Assembly (NCBI RefSeq): GCF_016802725.1
Contig: NC_052679.1
Span: forward strand, 14,749,635-14,813,634
Source: Solenopsis invicta
Taxonomy: Eukaryota; Arthropoda; Insecta; Hymenoptera; Formicidae
Length of the DNA: 64,000 nucleotides
Direction of reading: 5' to 3'
Part shown: one piece after another, positions 58,986 to 64,000 of the stretch
How the letters are laid out: the number at the start of each line of letters is the position of its first letter
How positions within the stretch are numbered: the first letter of the stretch is position 1
Position numbers and translations under genes: made by a program
Notes under the pieces: model-generated
What the model was told of the DNA's origin: nothing
Databases searched by the model: none
The model's input: only the letters and a program-made list of their open reading frames with translations

Positions 58986-61900
58986 CCTTGTTTAATAAAG
59001 GGCTCGGCTTATCCGCAAATCGAATTAATATGCGAAAGGTGCGATTCGTACATCTTCCTCGTCACGTAAGGTTTTCTTCTCCGGCGTTATTTGGGTCGCA
59101 AAGATCCCCGTTTAAGATAACATCGCCGGCCGAAATTACACACGAAACGCGCCAAAATTGCGAGGGTCGTCGAGTGTGGTCTACTAAAGGTGAATAGGGA
59201 CAAGCGAAGGCAGCTGGACTTTATCGCAATTTACGGGAGTGCTCAGTACCTCCGATAAGTGTTATCATAGCTCGTCTTTATTATGCTTTCTTTTAGTTAA
59301 TTCCGAGAGGTGAACTCTCGCACTGGGAAAGTGTACGGTAAACGGGTAGCACGGAGTACAGCGCTTTTATGGTACCATTTTACTACGGCTTATTGCATTA
59401 CTTTCTTATTCCGCAAACCTGGCGTCTGCCGGAGATTATCTAAGCTTTTTTCCCCCCAAAAAATAACAATTTTTTTCGTTATGCAATTTTGTAAAATAAA
59501 CCAGCTTTCTAATTAATAAATGTACCTATTTAGAAATGTTTGCCAGATCTATTCCGGGATGTGTCCTAAATATCCAATCTTCAACGTGGAGTATCTTCTA
59601 ATAAAAGAACTAAATATTTAGAATAGATTCAAAAAATTTGCTTCTTCGAAAACTGCGAGCCGCGAATGCTAAATCCTTTTTGGGAATAAAATTTTTACAA
59701 TTTCTGTGACAATATATATTGTTCCCTTTCGTATGACAATCAAAACATGGCGACAGGAAAAAGCGCTTACGCCGGTTATTCTATTACAGGCTATTGAGGT
59801 CGAGGGCTTTCAAAAAGATACTATTTTTAGATAGTAGATATGAAGGATGTTCACAAATCCAACGGGGGAAATCCAAGTAAACGAAAAATTTCAAAATCGC
59901 ATGGACTATATTATTAATGTAAAATAGATTGCAAATAAATTGGCTCAAAATACAGATAGCTTCAAAATAAAGTTATCCGCGCGTCCTACGCGGGCAGCTT
60001 AAAAGGAATACATCAGCGAAAAACTCCGTCCTGTAAATAATAAATTAAAAGAGTTATTCGTCATTTACTAGTAATGTATAAAATTTCAGTTTAATAATTA
60101 AACAATATGTGCGTATAAACCGTGAGTTGCCGTCGACAGACTGTCAGTACTCGTTCATCAACGCAAATGATTTAGATTTTTATAAATGAAAAATTTGACT
60201 TGTCTGTCCAGGAATTACGCGGAAAAAAAACCATCCACTCCACCGTCACATTAACTAATCGATATTCCTCTCGCGTTCGCAGTTTGGAGGACACATGTGT
60301 AAACAAGTAGCAAATCTTGGAGAAACTATTCGATATTTTGCGTTTGAAGTTGGGTGCCTTACATTATTGCTGTGATCTGGTCTCTCCGTGGTCTTTCTAA
60401 ACCGACAAAGGGGTCTTCCACTCCGGCTGCTATCATAGTTCGGATATTCCTCGAGGATACTCGTGTTCTACCTGAAGAACCATTACGGAATTTCCGACGT
60501 AAGCCTCTCGACTACTTAGCGAGCGAACGATCTCAAGCGAACGTTCTTCTTCGTTTCCTCCGTGGGATTTCTCAGCGTCTAGAAGTCCGCAATTATCTGC
60601 TTAGTCTAGCTTGCCTGCAATTCCATTGCCCGATTCTACGACGCCCCCGTTCTAATTTCTAAGCGTTTTGAAAGTCCAAACGTACGTGTGTACGTTACAA
60701 CGTTGGAGAACTTGGGAAATTCTTGGAACGGAAACAGTTGAGGTCATTTCAGAAACAAATAGGAAAAATTTTAAACATTCACATGACTTGGCGTTGTTAT
60801 ACGTTCGAAGATAAATCCATAAACAGGACACATCCTCCTTCATAAATTCCGATAGCCTAGAAACTTTGCACTATCCAAGAATCTCTTGACATTGGTTTCG
60901 TTATGGATATTCACGTTCTCGTTCCCGACTGCAGACGGAGGCGGGAGTATTCGGAAATATTCCGATAAACGAACTGTATCTTTTATTGCAAACGGAGGGA
61001 AGTAGCTGGCGGAGACTCGCGGCACGAATTTTCTGCGGATAACCGGCGCCGGAACTTGGAAGTCACGGCATAAGATCGATTCGCCAGTAGTTGTCTCAGC
61101 GATATTTTAGCCTGCGAATGCACATCGTTAAAATCGTCCGAATGAGGTCGTGAGAAACAACAGATAACTTTTAACGAGCCCTTTCAGAGAACAGTTCTCC
61201 AAGTGGTATTCGCATGGTAGTTATCATTCTTAAAAGAGCGCCCCATTCCCCGAGACAGAAATCTTTACTGCTTTACATTGCGTTTAACAAGTGTGCAATT
61301 CTTCAAGATGTTACGCCGCTTTCAGTCCTGCAGCTGTACCCACGATTACGTTGCGTGTAAAATTGCACAAGAATAATTCACGTCGCGTAGCGTCTCACGC
61401 GACGTCGAGAATGCGCGGACGATACCTTTAGCTCCAATCAAGCGAGAGAAGAGATCGCAATCTGGTCGTGATCGTAAATTAATCACACATTTCCGACCTA
61501 TTCGATTCAGCTTTTCAGCGCCACGGGGCATGTAGAGAAAAATCTTTATAGCCTACTCGCCGAGACGCAAGATTTATCGGTCGCGTCTACGTGTACCTGT
61601 ACATGACAGCAACTCGATAAAACAGTCGTGTAATGAACAAGCTGAACGCAAATTTATACCCCGGGATATCGCAGCAATTCCATTTATAGACTACATCCCA
61701 CGACGGTATTGCTCAACTAACTATCTCAGATATTTCCGCCATGGGAAAGACGTCACGAAAATAAAAAAAATAAATAAAAAAATAAAAAAAAGAGAGAGAG
61801 AAAGACGTACTCGACAATTTAAGTTTAAATTAACTCTTCGAAGCGTCCTAATATTAACTTTGGAAAGAAGCACATTTAATTTATTATTTAACTTTCATAT

Positions 61901-62384
61901 AAAAATTAAACTCTTCTCGTTACGTACTGTTGTCACAGAGTAACCATCTCAATTATTGTCGGTGTCCCAATTACCGTACGCTTTTGTAGCATTAAAATAA
62001 TTATGATATTAAAATAATTATTAGATAAAAAGTACTGGAGCAAGATATATTCAAATAGCGGGACGTATTAAAAATAATTTAACGTTAAACGGAGACTATC
62101 ACGCGAACAAAAATAAATGTGTAGCGGTAAATAGGAAGACAACGTTAAGTGACAATATTCCAGCATGGAATGGCAGTATTCAGTCATACGTTGACTGGCA
62201 ATAGATTCAATTCTTATAATTTTATTTTTTTCTTTTATTAAAAAAAATGAGAACGTTGTTTTAAAAATATTTTGATGTTAAACTGAGATTATATAAACAT
62301 ATAGTTGTAAGCAAACGCATGGTAGTAAGTAGGAAGAAAATATCATATACGTGTAACAGTAATCAACTCATACAGTACAAAAAG
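58986..62384. other. single-copy spacer, largely GC-richer
   Basis: GC-richer at 58,980-59,440 and 60,230-61,740. The 102-codon frame at 60,354-60,662 starts at GTG, not ATG, and is not recognisable. A-rich simple sequence followed by GAGAGA lies at 61,760-61,803. Confidence 0.4.
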
Positions 62385-63130
62385 ATTGCGGCAATATTTT
62401 GCAGAAATATTTCAGTGCAAGATTGTAACATTGCAAAACGTTACGAAACATTGTAATAATATTACTGCAACATCGCATTATTTAGAAATATCGCAGTGCA
62501 ATATTGCAGCAATATTGCAATATAATATTTTTTAGTATTTCTGTAATAATATTTCAACTGTCATTACTGTTTTTATCAGACTGTCAGGTATCGATTTCAT
62601 ATATTATAAGCTAAAAAATGTGCTTTCTGTTCAGAGATATAGCATATGTCAAAGTTACAGGATCCCATAAACCCATAGGGAAGAAGGTAACCAAAAATAT
62701 GTGTGGGGCGCTAAGGTTAAAGATAAATTTCCTTTCAGGTATATCATCCAGAAATGTCCCCCCCGAGTTCATTTTTACACTCGAGAACTTTTACTCAAGA
62801 AATTTTGTCTATTTCTACTATCAAAATGCATCTCGTTTACTTTTATCTTCGAGCTCAATTCTGGAGACTTGCTCCTTCGAGAAATCATTTCATTAAAATA
62901 CGGGTGAAAAATCTTATAATGCTGCGCGCATTTCATTTTATTTTGTGTAGTTTTTAAATTACGAAAAGTAGAATTCCGCCGCATTCATCTGGCAATATTC
63001 GTACATTCGTATATTCCTCGCGACATTATTTTTTACAATATTTTTAAAACATTGTTACAACATTGCTACAGTGATATTGCAAAAAATAACGTTACACTGC
63101 AATATTTACAATGTTGCAACGTTGCAGCCA
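62385..63130. repeat. element or cluster built from GCAATATTGCA words
   Basis: At 62,385-62,530 variants of TTGCARYATTGCAA recur many times. A second block at 63,030-63,125 has the same words and, inverted, resembles the first (GCAACGTTGCAACATTG...). The two blocks could be the terminal regions of one element of about 745 bp. The interval has only short, unrecognised frames. Confidence 0.45.
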
Positions 63131-63794
63131 TGTGAGAAGCACTTCTGTGCTTTTTAAGAAAGAGCTAAAGAGAAAGCGACAACATTCAGAATATTGACTG
63201 GATAATAAACTTATTTTATATTTTTATTTCGTTCGTTATAACTAATCAATCAGTTTTCTCAAGCTTGCTGCTTTTATTATTTTGCACATATCAAAATTTC
63301 TACTTGAATAATGAAAAGTATAATTATTATGTGTTCAAAACGCATCAACTGCCGCTATGTGCTCAAAAACTACAATAATTAGAGCAGTTACCCTAATTTT
63401 CGATATCTTTTTAATAATGAAAGAATTTAATTGCTTTTCAAACGTGTTATAAATTATTTTTAGAAAATTTTATTGGATCAGTGTAACGTGTACAATATTG
63501 GATCCTTTGAATTAAAGCGCGCTCTGCGCGGTATCACGATCTAATCACATGGAACACGATTGTCGAATGGAATTAATTAGAGAGAGCAATGCGCGTCGGT
63601 CATTCCATCTGGTATAATTTTATTCGACAATTGATACGTCCGATCCGAATAATTCAAGTCAAGCCGATCAATCATCCCGCTTCCCTCGACATTCCCGCGG
63701 GACTAACCCACGTATCTACCCACCGGAAGGAGCGACATTCGACGATCGATCATCGACGCGCGCGAAATGTAAAATGCATTAGGCGATAACTTAC
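63131..63794. other. spacer, GC-richer from 63,500
   Basis: The frame at 63,589-63,789 (66 codons, starting ATG) is unrecognised. Confidence 0.4.
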
Positions 63795-63836
63795 TCATGG
63801 CCGCGATTCGTGCTTGGGGACGGGCGATTGCGATTT
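63795..63836 (-). other. candidate 42-nt exon
   Basis: On the minus strand an acceptor-like TCGCACGTGTGTGTGCAG ends at 63,837, and a consensus donor ATGA|GTAAGT follows 63,795. The 42 nt between are open in two of three frames (IAIARPQARIAAM and NRNRPSPSTNRGH) and contain GCGGCCATG, a fair translation-start context two bases before the donor. It could be an internal microexon, the end of a 5' untranslated exon carrying the start codon, or chance. Confidence 0.25.
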
Positions 63837-64000
63837 CTGCACACACACGTGCGATAATTAAAATAATCCCGAGGCTTTATATCGATAATATTTGCCCGAT
63901 AGATATCGCCAGAAATACGATCAATGATAATAATTGTGTGCACACTGAACGAAAGAATTTACATTGTTAAATAAATATACGTACTTTTTAATCATTTCCT

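Noticed and set aside
60354..60662. 102-codon plus-strand frame in a GC-rich block
   Set aside because: It starts at GTG, has no recognised domain and no convincing splice sites. A chance frame in GC-richer DNA is more likely.

Overview
The window is eukaryotic, AT-rich, non-coding DNA from an animal, most likely an insect. Mariner relics of the kind common in ants and bees make Hymenoptera a reasonable inference, but nothing here proves the species. I find no intact protein-coding gene. No open frame exceeds about 110 codons, the longest ones are unrecognisable or begin at non-ATG codons, and long frames often occur on both strands of the same GC-richer patch. I saw no tRNA, rRNA or known microRNA. 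The window is best read as intergenic sequence or the inside of one or more very long introns.

What can be annotated is mostly mobile-element debris. A mariner (DD34D) transposase fragment on the minus strand runs off the left edge (1-352). A more complete mariner relic (27,045-28,765, minus) was later hit by two insertions, one of them a 239-bp piggyBac-like MITE with exact TTAA flanks. Short palindromic or TIR elements lie at 1,811-2,059, 22,751-23,281, 25,905-26,091, 29,835-29,982, 48,295-48,420 and 51,325-51,632. A TIR element with TA flanks and repeated GATGGCCAT motifs fills 18,540-19,423. Three unnamed dispersed families have several copies: R1 (2,725 and 9,890), R2 (10,467, 24,905, 31,115 and 57,885, all on the same strand) and a foldback family (6,028 and 42,764). 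Nested insertions give a relative order of events.

GC-richer, apparently single-copy blocks separate the transposon-rich stretches: about 2.06-2.4, 3.56-4.15, 11.5-14.2, 15.0-16.2, 19.9-20.8, 23.6-23.9, 30.2-30.7, 34.2-36.7, 40.6-41.4, 42.1-42.4, 46.3-47.4, 51.7-54.8, 56.6-57.0, 59.0-61.7 and 63.5-64 kb. They could hold regulatory DNA or small exons. Four places on the minus strand look like candidate exons. One at 17,944-17,995 has an acceptor joined directly to a donor motif, as at a recursive-splicing (ratchet) site. The others are 63,795-63,836, 21,499-21,648 and the open frame 42,227-42,433. All are weak and need transcript evidence. Long microsatellites ((CA)39, several (TC)n, and a TGCG/TG tract) complete the picture.
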